Source of the DNA: Nicotiana tabacum
Taxonomy: Eukaryota; Streptophyta; Magnoliopsida; Solanales; Solanaceae
Direction: 5' to 3'
DNA: 64,000 nt
Assembly: GCF_000715075.1 (NCBI RefSeq)
Contig: NC_134089.1
Location: 111,049,157 to 111,113,156 of the forward strand
Shown here: positions 22,268 through 32,010 of the stretch, piece after piece
How the letters are laid out: each line of letters begins with the position of its first letter
How positions within the stretch are numbered: position 1 is the stretch's first letter
The notes under the pieces: model-generated
What the model was told of the DNA's origin: nothing
Database searches by the model: none
Seen by the model: only the letters and a program-made list of their open reading frames with translations
Translations under genes and position numbers: made by a program

Positions 22268-24647
22268 TGTCACACTTCCTTTTTACCACCCGAGAGGGGA
22301 TATAAGAGAGCTTTTCCAATTAAAGTGACGATAATCAAAATGGGATTATTTATTCAAATTCAGAGTCTCCACTTGGGATAATTTATGGTGTCCCAAGTCA
22401 CTAGTTTAAAATCCTGAATCGAGGAAGTTTGACTCTATTTTACAGTCTGTGAACACAGAAATCCGGGTAAAAAATTTTGTTAACCCGTGAGAAGGTGTTA
22501 GGCATTCCCGGATTCCGTGGTTTTAGCACGGTCGCTTTAATCATACTTGGCTTAACTAAATTGCCTAATTACTTATTTTAGAACCTATGTGCATTTACCT
22601 CTTTTAGTCAAGAAATTATCTTAAAACATGTCAGGCGTACGTGTACCCATTTGTTTGGCGCGTTAAAGATTATGTCACGTGAACATGTCCACAATTAATA
22701 ACGCTTTATTATTATTAAGAAAGTTTGACTGAAGTTGCGCGAACGTATACCTCGATTTACTTTTAGAATTATAATTATGTCACACGAACGTGTACATAAT
22801 CACGATGATAGATTCAAAATGCGCCTAAAGCATTCTAACGTACTCAATAGCAATAAATAAGATTCATATTAAACCCAAATCCCTTTTAATATAAATTTGT
22901 TTTCAATTTTTTTTTACGTTTGTCAGTCTAAAATGCGAAAGACTCAAGCAAAGCCCAAGTTTAATTTTTTGGTTTAAACCCAACCACTCTAAAATATTCT
23001 TAACCCCGAAGCTCTTGCTTGTTTCATGGTAGTGTCCGTTTTAATTTTAACTTTTATAACTAAACCCAATAACTCAAAATCAAATTATCTCTTATGTTCT
23101 TAATTATGGAAGTAGTGATTCAAAGTATAACAACTACTCTGTTAAGAATGCATTAACATACAAATTATAATATAAGCCACAAGACCATTTCGTAAAGTAA
23201 ATCAAACAGCAGCAAAGCTAGAAAATAAAATGCAATAAAAAAGAGAAAAGAATTGGACCTTTAATGATAAGTTTCTCCTGGAAATTGAGTTGAATCTACA
23301 CTTTAAGTAGCCTTTTCCATTAATAGAACTTCCCAAAATAATTTTACAATTGATGAAGGGAAGAAAAATCCGAAGAGGAAACTTGACTGGAGAAACGAAA
23401 AATCAACAAAAAATAGACAAAACGTGAACCGAAAACCTCGATCTACAACTTCAAAAAAATATAGCTAACCCGACCCCTTTAGTTTAATGTTAAGCAAGGG
23501 TGTTTGAATTAGTTGTAGTTGATATTTTGTGTTAGGGACAATAATTACGGCGAGATTTGGTGGGAGTAAACAAGGGTGAAGGAAGATGAGATTAATGGTG
23601 GTTTAAGGAATGGATTAACTTTGTAGAAGAAAGTGATATTTATGGGCCCTCGTTTTCCTCTGTTGTTTCGTTCCTCCAAGACTTCTCTCGTTCTCCTCTC
23701 TAATTTGTTTCCCGTGACCCTCTCTCTCTCTCTCTATTCTGTTTTTGTTTCCCCCCTCTGTATCTCTGTGTGTGTTATATATTGTAAGGTAAAATGGAGT
23801 GGTGGGTGAGAAAGAAAATGTGTGGGCCCCCAAGGTAGATAAAGAGTGAATTTTGGTAAGGGTCACAAAATGTCAAAATCATAAATGTGATAAACAAGAA
23901 TAAAATTATGTTATGGGAAAGATTCCCTCAATTGGAAGGTGGTCACGTAATTTTAGGGAGGAATGGGAAAAAACCAATTTATAGAACTGGACCCACTGAA
24001 AACATTAAAAATACTTATGAAAGAGCAAGAGGGGACCATATGATTTTTTTTTTCAATCTCTTTTCTTTTACCTCGTCTTTGGTTAATCAAAATAGCAACT
24101 AAAATAATAAAGAAAAGAATAACTTAACTAACGTTGAAATGCATAAAATGGAGGAGTCATTTTTTCTTGTTTTCTTGTGTTTTTTTTTGTTTTAAAATAA
24201 AATACAAAAGTAAGGAAAGTAAAATGCCAATAATAAGCTATGTACATACACCAAATGTATACAAAAGAAAAATTATTTTCGATACTTATCAAAAATATTA
24301 GACTAAACTTTAAAAGAAATTATTTTTGGTGTTTTCTTTTCTTTGGATAAGATAAAATTGCACTAACTAATAAAATTAAAACCGATAAGACAAAAATTCA
24401 ATATTTAAAAAAAAGTGACTATTTTTACTTTTCAGTTGTATCAAAATTAAGATAAACTAAAAATCACTAGACAAAATCACAATTAGGTAAAATTAAATGG
24501 AAATATACTTCTTTTTAGTTTTTAATATTAAGATGAAATAAGGCAAAAGGTTTAAAATATTCAAAGTAACAATATTAGACCTAAAACCAAAATCTAAGCA
24601 CTAAAATGAGTAAAATTTCAAGGATGGTCAAAATTTACATGTCTACA
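22268..24647 (-). repeat. 5' LTR of the TR-GAG-like element (2,380 bp)
   Basis: It matches 12583-14959 with scattered substitutions and small indels. It carries AAGGTGTTAGGC at 22492-22503. The right end, GTCTACA, is followed by the target duplication ATTAA at 24648-24652. Confidence 0.92.
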
Positions 24648-24652
24648 ATTAA

Positions 24653-26876
24653 AAGCAATAAGACCTAAACACAGAAGTAATCATGCTAATTGCAGCAATA
24701 AACGAGAAAGCAGAAGTTTAAATATAGAAGTTACCATGTCAATTGAGACCAACAAACAAGAGAAAGCATGACTTTGGCTACACAGAAATAGTCAGGGCAA
24801 TGAACGGGGAAACACATAGGTATAGCTTCAATGCGTGTGAAAGGATATTGAGAGGGGAGACATACTAGTTAAAGACAACAAACAGAAGATGAGAATATGC
24901 AGAATTCAGTAGTCTAGCCTTGTCTTTCAGCCAACCAAACAATATAGTGAATACAAGTAGCAACAAGATGAGAGCAGAGTATATGTGTGAGTGAGAGTTT
25001 CTTTATTAAAATGTGTTCGTGTCTAGAAGAATCAGAATGAGAGTATATATAGAACTTAGAGGGTAGAGCAAATAAGGTAAAGAGAATCAAAAGTCTGTCA
25101 ATCACGGGTAGTCAAATAATTATTGAATCAAATCATGTAAGGGAATCCAGAATAGACCCCTTAATTGGGGTTAGTTACTTAACGGTCACAGCAAACAGAG
25201 CTAATTAGGGTAAAGAATCCAAATCATATCCAAATAGGGAATTAGTAAGAATCCCTGAACCATACACATAGTTTATTAAGGTAAGGGAAGTAATCAAATA
25301 ATAAGTCGAGCTTGATAGGGACAGAAAGTTAGGGAATTATACCATAAATAACTCTAATTGAATTTCAAATAAGGGAAGAAGTAGGGTCATCAGTCAATTA
25401 GGGTTAGAAATCGTGAATCAAGTAATCATTTCACAAATAAGGCAATACGGGTAATCAGAGACCAATCAAGAGTTAATCAACCCATAAATAGACAAAGGAT
25501 ATCAATTAAGAAACTCGGGATTAAGGTAAATAAACAACAATCAGTAAATTAATTTAGTAAACAAGTGAAACCCTAGATAATTAGGCTAATCAGTCAATTA
25601 TTCAAATAATGACGGAAGCAAATGTTGAAATCAAACAAGGAGCAGTCAAGCAATCAAGTCTGGAACATAGTCATTGTAGAAAGATTAAACAAAAAACATG
25701 AGAAATTTTAGAAAACGCTTTGCAAAATAGACGAAGTAGAAACCCTAATCTTAAAAATACTCAGAGTTGATTAACAGTAGGGAATCAGAAGATTCTTAAG
25801 TAAAATGGTCATGAAAACTTGAAAACACTTCAGATACGCAGAAATTCGGCCAACAAATAACGATAAAACCAAACCCTAATATAACAAAGTGCTTAAAAAT
25901 TGGTTAATTAGTAAAGCAATAAGGGAACCTTAAGTAAAAATCAGTGACGAACTCAAAATCGCTCCAGATCTACAAGGATCTGGACAGATTCAAGTCCACA
26001 GACAGACTCTTGGAGAGTTCTGAACAAGATCTGAATAAAATAGAGCAACCAGGGGAAGTAGGAGGCCCGCAGGGGTCTCAAACACCCATGGAAATCTATG
26101 GATCGAGTGAGAATCAGAGGGATTAGGGATGGTTTTGGGTGGCGGCGGCTAGGGTTAAAGTTGGGTCTCAAAGAGAGATGGAAAGGAGAGGAGTTTTAGG
26201 GCGGCTGTTTTGTGTAAATGAATTAGGGTTATGGGTTATTGGAGATAAAAAAGGAATTAGGGTTATGGGTGATGGTAGCCGTTGATCTTCGTGATCAACA
26301 ACTAGGATTAAAAGGGTTTGGGGCCGGGTCAAATTTTATTGGTTTGGGCTAGGGTAGATTTGGGCTGGTTAGGACCGAATTTGGGTATTTAATTAGGCTA
26401 GGTCCAAAAATAAAAAAGGCTATTTGTTAAATACCCATTTAATTGCTAAAATGATTTTGTAAAAATAGTTAATAAATTATAAAAAATGACTTTCATGCCT
26501 AGAAATGTTTTAAAATAATTACTTAGTTTTTAAAAAATATAAAAAGCTATTTTCTAGTAAACTAATGTAATAATGGGTACATAGGCTATTATTGCAAAGT
26601 TATTACAATTATAACCCAAAAATATAAATGTGGCTATTTATGAAATAATTAAAGCTTAGGATAAATATAAATAATAATATTAAGCCATAAAAATTGCTAT
26701 AAAGTCATTTGTGATGCAATTAGTAATTGTTAATATAAACAAAGATATTGGGATAAATTAATTAAAATCCTTTAAAAATGCAGAAGTTATGGAAAAATAT
26801 TAATTGATGCTAATGCATAGTTTAGGAGGTTTATATGCATTTTAAAAATATTATAGAAAACAATTGGGCATCAACA
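24653..26876 (-). repeat. Ogre-type 3' LTR, proximal part
   Basis: Continuation of the LTR interrupted at 12582. It ends GGGCATCAACA on the plus strand (minus: TGTTGATGCCC), immediately beside a polypurine tract. It is AT-rich, with repeated TTAGGGTTATGG-like blocks at about 26.2 kb and no convincing ORF. Confidence 0.75.
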
Positions 26877-26890
26877 ACTTCCCCTCTTAC
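26877..26890 (-). promoter_or_regulatory. Polypurine tract of the Ogre-type element
   Basis: GTAAGAGGGGAAGT on the minus strand, directly next to the LTR start TGTTGATG. It is the plus-strand DNA primer site of the element. Confidence 0.75.
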
Positions 26891-26967
26891 CCGGGAAGGA
26901 TGAAAGATTTTTCGGGTAAAGAAATGATGGTCAATTTTGACCGAATGGGCATTTTGGAAAATATAGG

Positions 26968-27033
26968 CCGAAACCTGGTCTTTGAGCTACCTACATATAC
27001 CTAGTTTTACAGGAATCATGCCATGTGTAGTTC
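26968..27033 (-). other. Paired-arm motif, copy 5
   Basis: CCGAAACC, then GAGCTACCTACATATACC, then GGAATCATGCCATGTGTAGTTC on the plus strand. The arms CTACAT/ATGTAG are perfectly complementary, a two-sided change relative to CTACGT/ACGTAG of copy 2. It lies 91 bp from the Ogre 3' LTR. Confidence 0.7.
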
Positions 27034-27639
27034 TGGATCCACCGGTGAATGAAGCCGGTGGAATTGTTATAGGAATGGTAGCCGGTTTCAGCAAAGGTTC
27101 TTTTGTGAATGGTAATGTCGGATGGAGTTATGATTATGGGTCTGGAGTGTAATGAAGGTATTGTAGGGCAGATATCCGGATATCGTAGACTAGGTGGGTG
27201 ATTGATGGGAATCGGTCATGAATGGCAAAGCAAAAATGTCATAAGTGGAAGCCGGAGCGAAGGCTGCTCCTGTTTGGAGAACGGTTACCTCCTGGATTAC
27301 CTGCAAATCTTAAAACACAAGGCATGCGAATATATAGATGATGCAAATTCCCTTTGGACCATGAAAAATTGTCTTTGCACAGTACAGATGAAGTCATTAG
27401 ACTATGATGTCCTAGGCCATGAATTGTGAGATAGGAGATTCGCAGGCGATGAAATAATGTTCTCGGGCCATGAAAATAGTGCCTCCGAACCATGACGCCT
27501 TTGAATAATGATATGCAAATTTGAGAGATCCTCAAGCCATGGCATGGTATCTTCCGGCTATGAGGATGATGCCTTTAGACAATGACGCCTTTGGACAAGT
27601 TGGCGATGTTTCAGCCCATATGATGCAATAATATTATGC
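27034..27639 (-). other. Ogre 3' non-coding region between the motif and the satellite
   Basis: About 600 bp without coding signal. Loosely repeated blocks such as GGCCATGA, CCTTTGGAC and GATGCC(T) occur from 27.35 to 27.6 kb and look like worn copies of a short repeat. Confidence 0.5.
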
Positions 27640-28740
27640 TAAAATCAACAAGACAAGGCTTAGTCTTGTGAGGTTGAGGGCAGAGCTTAGCCCAAGAGAG
27701 GAGCAAATAGATAGTGCTAGAGAGACAGTACTTAGTCTCGGAAAATCAAGGCGATGATTGGCCTCATGCAAATAGGAGGTAGAGCTTAGCCTCATGCAAG
27801 ATTTGAGACATGGCTTAGTCTCGTGCAGAGAGAAGGATGAGCTTAGACTTATACAGATATGAAGGTAGGGCTTAGCCTCATGCAGATGCAGACATAGCTT
27901 AGTCTCATGCAAGATTCGGGATATGGCTTAGTCCCATGCAGAGAGAAGGCAGAGCTTAGCCTTATGCAGGTATGGAGGCAGGGCTTAGCCTCATGTAGAT
28001 GGAGACAGAGCTTAGTCTCATGCAAGATTCGAGATAGGGCTTAGTCCCATATAAATGGAAGGCAGTGCTTAGCCTTACGCAAATATGGAGGCAGGGCTTA
28101 GCCTCATGCAAAATTTGAGACAGGGCTTAGTCTCATACAAAGAGAAGGCAGTGCTTAGCCTTATGCAAATGTGGAGGCAGGGCTTAGTCTCATGCAAAGA
28201 GAAGGCAGTGCTTAGCCTTATGCAAATGTGGAGGCAGGGCTTAGCCTCATGCAGATGGAGACAGGGCTTAGCCTCATGCAGATAGAGACAGAGCTTAGTC
28301 TCATGCAAAATTCGGGAAAGGGCTTAGTCCCATGCAAAAAGAAGGCAGTGCTTAGCCTTATGCGAATGTGGAGGCAGGGCTTAGCCTCATGCAGATGAAG
28401 ACAGGGCTTAGTCTCATGCAAAGAGAAGGTAGTGCTTAGCCTTATGCAAATGTGGAGGTAGGGCTTAGCCTCATTTAGATGGAGATAGAGCTTAGTCTCA
28501 TGCAAGATTCGGGAAAGAGCTTAGTCTCATGCAAAGAGAAGGCAATGCTTAGACTTATGCAAATGTGGAGGTAGGGCTTAGCCTCATGCAAGATTCGGGA
28601 CAGGGCTTTAGTCCCATGCAAAGAGAAGGCAGTGCTTAGCCTTATGCAAAGCTGGAGGCAAGGCTTAGCCTCATGCAAAATTTGGGACAGGGCTTAGTCC
28701 CATGCAAATGGAAGGCAGTGCTTGGCCTTATGCAGTGAAC
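27640..28740 (-). repeat. Satellite array in the Ogre 3' region (28-29 bp units)
   Basis: CTTAG recurs at 28097, 28126, 28154, 28183, 28211, 28240, 28267, 28294, 28323 and 28351, which is 27-29 bp per unit, and the array spans about 1.1 kb. Three main unit types alternate: GGGCTTAGCCTCATGCA, GGGCTTAGTCCCATGCA and GTGCTTAGCCTTATGCAAA. This gives a higher-order pattern. The long ORFs here (histidine/leucine/cysteine-rich) are products of the repeat. Confidence 0.92.
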
Positions 28741-29123
28741 AGTTGGCAAATAGAAATAAAGTATTTCTTAGATGGAGATATATTCGGTGTCTGGTGGCCC
28801 GATTGATAGTGATTTTGTTGCGTTCATATATTTGCGAATGATACTGTTATATCAGATGTGCTTGCACTCAAAGAAAAAAATGAAAGTTCTGTAAGGGGAG
28901 GTTGGTTCATGCCTCCGTCTACTGGTTGTGCTTTGCTCCGTTCTGGAGGCCCTATTTGAGTTGCCCTGGGTAGTACCTCGCTGTCATGGAAATAGAGTTT
29001 TTGAAAATATGCACTTATTGATGAAAGTAGAGTTATTTTAGAAAACATAGTGAAATATTGAGTGTAATTTAGATGAACTGATGACAGTAATACATTTCAG
29101 AGATATTAAAACTTTCTCGTATT

Positions 29124-29345
29124 AGAATTTTGAGGGTCCTCCTCAAAATTCTGCCCCAGTTTGGTAAATGATCCTTCGGCAGTTTACGTGCGACGAAATT
29201 TGCTGACCTTCCTCCGAAATTTTGAGAATTTTTCTCAAAATTCTACCCCAGTTTCTTAATCAATGGCTGACTTCCTAGCCTATGAAGGCGTTGGCTGGAC
29301 TTGCTCCGGAATTTTGAGGGTCCTCCTCAAAACTCTGCCCTAGTT
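29124..29345 (-). repeat. Three hairpin modules next to GCCCCAGTTT
   Basis: At 29124-29152, a perfect 12-bp inverted repeat (AGAATTTTGAGG, 5-base loop, CCTCAAAATTCT) is followed at once by GCCCCAGTTT. Around 29217-29243, AATTTTGAG/CTCAAAATT is followed by CTACCCCAGTTT. Around 29311-29336, AATTTTGAGG/CCTCAAAA is followed by GCCCTAGTTT. All lie just past the integrase stop, in the element's 3' region. Confidence 0.85.
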
Positions 29346-29384
29346 TCTATTTCTGGGGAAAATGATAATTTTATTATGATATGA

Positions 29385-29445
29385 CCGAACCCGCAGGGCT
29401 GCCTACGTATTTCATCTTAAATGGGAATCAGGTAAAGCGTAGTTC
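29385..29445 (-). other. Paired-arm motif, copy 6
   Basis: CCGAACCC, then GGCTGCCTACGTATTTC, then GGAATCAGGTAAAGCGTAGTTC on the plus strand, with arms CTACG/CGTAG. It sits between the hairpin modules and the integrase stop codon. Confidence 0.7.
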
Positions 29446-29475
29446 AATTACATCAAATGAAGAAAATGTAACAGT

Positions 29476-32010
29476 CTAAACATAGTATCTCTTGACTACG
29501 TCTGAATTGATTGGTTTTGGCCTGACGTCTCCGTTCATTTATGCAAGTATGAGTGCTCCTCCTGTTAGCACCCGGTGAATCATGTAGGGACCTTGCCAGT
29601 TGGGAAAGAATTTCCTTTTGGCTTCATCTTGATGCAGGAAGATCTTCTTTAGCACCAGCAGTCCTGGTGCGAACTGTCTTGGTTTGACCCTTTTGTTGAA
29701 AGCTGACTGTGACATACTGTGTTCATTATCTTTCCATCTATAAGGGCCAATTGCTCATAGCGGCTCCTTATCCATTCTGCATCGCTGAGTTTGGCTTCCT
29801 GTATGATTCTTAAAGAAGGAATTTCTACCTCGATAGGAATGACAACCTCGGTACCATAAACCAATAAGTAGGGAGTTGCCCCAATTGATGTGCAGACTGT
29901 AGTGCGATACCTCAATAAGGCAAAGGGTAACTTCTCATGTCATTGTTTGTGGTTTTCTACCATCTTCCTTAGTATCTTCTTGATGTTCTTGTTGACGGCT
30001 TCTACGGCTCCATTCATCTGAGGTTTGTATGCTGTGGAGTTCTTATGCTTGATTTTGAAAGTTTCACACATGGCTTTCATCAGATCACTGTTGAGATTGG
30101 CGGAATTATCAGTGATAATGGACTTAGGAACTTCGAATCAACAAACAATACGATCCTTGACAAAGTTTGTGACGACTTTCTTGGTTACAGCTTTGTAAGA
30201 TGTGGCCTCTACCATTTTGTGAAGTAGTCAATGACCACTAGTATAAACCTGTGCCCATTTGAAGTAGTGGGCTCGATCGGACCAATGACATCATTCCCCA
30301 GGCGGCGAATGGCCAAGATGAGCTTGTTGCGTTGAGCTTATTTGGCGGCACTTTTATCATATCAGCATGTACTTGACATTGGTAGCATTTTCGGACATAC
30401 TGGATGCAATCTGTCTCCATGGTCATCCAAAAATAACCGGCCCTAAGTATCTTCTTGGCCAAGACAAAACCTTTCATATGCGGGCCGCAGGTCCCAGCAT
30501 GTATCTCCTCAAGTAGCTTAGAAACTTCTTTTGCGTCGACACACCTTAGCAATCCCAAATCAGGAGTTCTTCTGTACAAGTTCCTTCTGTTGTGGAAGAA
30601 GTGATTAGACAACCTCTGAAGTCTGCATTTCTGAGTATGGTTCGCATATTTCGGGTATTCTCCTTTTGCCAAGTACTCTCTGATGTCATGGAACCAAGGT
30701 TTTCCATCCATATCCTCCTCAACATGAGCGCAGTAAGCTGGTTGATTATGAATTCTCACCGGGATGGAATCAATGAAATTCTAGTCTGGATGTTGTATCA
30801 TTGATGATAAAGTGGCCAATGCATCTGCAAACTCATTTTGAATTCTGGGCACATGTTTGAACTCTATTTTTGTGAATCTTTTCATCAATTCTTGTATGTA
30901 ATGCAAGTATGGTAGTATTTTGGTGTTCTTTGTAGCCCATTCTGCTTGAACCTGATGTACTAGAAGATCCAAATCTCCAATCACCAGTAACTCCTTTATA
31001 TTCATATCGATGGCCAGATTGAGTCCCATGATGCAAGCCTCATATTCTGCCATATTGTTGGTGCACGGAAACCTAAGCTTCACAGATACAGGGTAGTGTT
31101 GACCTGTTTCTGATACTAAAACCGCTCCAATGCCCACTCCTTTGAAATTTGTAGCTCTATCAAAGAACATTTTCCAACCGTCATATGCTTCAGTAACGTC
31201 CTCTCTTACGAATGACACTTTTTCATCAGGAAAATACGTTTTCAAGGGTTCACATTCTCCTCCCACAGGATTTTCAGCAAGATGGTCTGCCAATGCTTGT
31301 CCTTTGACCTCCTTCTAAGTTACATAGACGATGTCGAACTCACTTAACAGTATTTGCGAGTTGGCTAATTTTCCTGTTGGCATGGGCTTCTGATAGATGT
31401 ACTTTAGAGGGTCCATCCTATATGTGAGGTTTGTGGTATAGGCACAGAAGTAATGCCTCAATTTCTGAGCCATCCAAGTTAAAGCATAGCAAGTGCGTTC
31501 CAACAGAGAATATTGTGCTCCGTAAGGTGTGAACTTCTTACTCAAGTAGTATATGGCTTGCTCCTTTCTCCTTGTCTCGTCATGTTGTCCCAAAACACAT
31601 CTGAAAGCTCCATCTAATATAGATAGATAGAGTAGCAAAGGTCTCCCAGGTTCTGGATGGACTAGGACTGGTGGTGTGGACAAGTACTCCTTAATTTTGT
31701 TGAAAGCCCTCTGACAATCTTCGGTCCAACTTGTTTCAGCATCTTTCCTCAGCATCTCGAAGATGGGTTCACATATGACTGTGGACTGTTCTATGAAGCG
31801 ACTAATATAGTTGAGACGTCCTAGGAAGCTTATCACGTCCTTCTTGCTCCTTTATGGCGGTAACTCTTAAATAGCCTTAACTTTGGACGAATCCAACTCA
31901 ATTCCCCGATGGCTGACAATGAGTCCCAATAACTTTCCTATGGGAACCCCGAATGCATATTTTGCGGGATTCAATTTTAGGTTGTACCTCCTTAAGATCA
32001 ACATGTAACA
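29476..32010 (-). pseudogene. Tat/Ogre-type pol: truncated RT, RNase H, second RNase H, integrase
   Basis: Domains in order along the minus strand: the end of RT (RRYNLKLNPAKYAFG, then FLGRLNYISRFIEQSTVICE, about 32010-31750); RNase H of the RT module (GCVLGQHD-like, SKKFTPYGAQYSLLERTCYA); linker with ADHLAENP; a second RNase H-like domain with FFDRATNFKGVG, NNMAEYEACIMGL and EFADALATL (about 31293-30790); integrase zinc finger (HAGTCGPHMKG ... CYQCQVHAD, about 30550-30330); and the integrase core and C-terminus (GATPYLLVYGTEVVIP, FPNWQGPYMIHRVL), ending at TAG 29476-29478. Several stops and frameshifts separate the blocks. The extra RNase H places it in the Tat group. The catalytic YVDD block of RT is missing because the element is cut near 32010. 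Confidence 0.85.

Larger units (their letters stand above)
12583..24647 (-). mobile_element. Complete LTR element with gag only (TR-GAG-like), 12,065 bp
   Basis: Two LTRs (12583-14959 and 22268-24647) match almost throughout and have TG...CA ends. Both sides are flanked by the 5-bp duplication ATTAA (12578-12582 and 24648-24652), which proves a discrete insertion into the Ogre LTR. The primer binding site GCTCTGGCGACTCTGCT is at 22251-22267 on the minus strand. The 7.3-kb interior has a decayed Tat/Ogre-style gag (19137-20661) but no recognisable protease, RT, RNase H or integrase. Such elements are described as terminal-repeat retrotransposons with GAG and depend on pol supplied by others. 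Confidence 0.88.
10226..32010 (-). mobile_element. Tat/Ogre-type Ty3/gypsy retrotransposon, 5'-truncated, hosting a nested element
   Basis: Minus-strand element. Its 3' LTR (10226-12582 plus 24653-26876) is interrupted by a complete nested element. Reading along the minus strand from the right: truncated reverse transcriptase, RNase H, a second RNase H-like domain, integrase (stop at 29476), hairpin modules, a satellite, a polypurine tract at 26877-26890 and then the LTR. The two RNase H domains, the long LTR and the 3' tandem repeats are features of the Tat/Ogre lineage. The 5' LTR, gag, protease and most of RT are missing; homology ends near 32010 against an Athila-type fragment. The left junction flank is GTGCC (10221-10225), and its partner is not available to test. 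Confidence 0.8.

Noticed and set aside
12583..24647. A segmental duplication of host DNA (12.6-15.0 kb and 22.3-24.6 kb)
   Set aside because: TG...CA ends, a primer site and a 5-bp target duplication show the two copies are LTRs of one element.
27634..28678. Several overlapping ORFs of 67-95 codons rich in His, Leu, Cys and Lys
   Set aside because: They are translations of the 28-29 bp satellite; the amino acid pattern repeats with the unit and occurs in both strands.
27640..28740. CRISPR-like appearance (about 28-bp repeats)
   Set aside because: Units are contiguous with no unique spacers, and the context is a plant retrotransposon.
15071..29445. Hammerhead ribozyme or tRNA as explanation for the paired motif
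   Set aside because: No CUGANGA...GAAA hammerhead core, and no cloverleaf with a T-loop GTTCRA or A/B boxes in the right arrangement.
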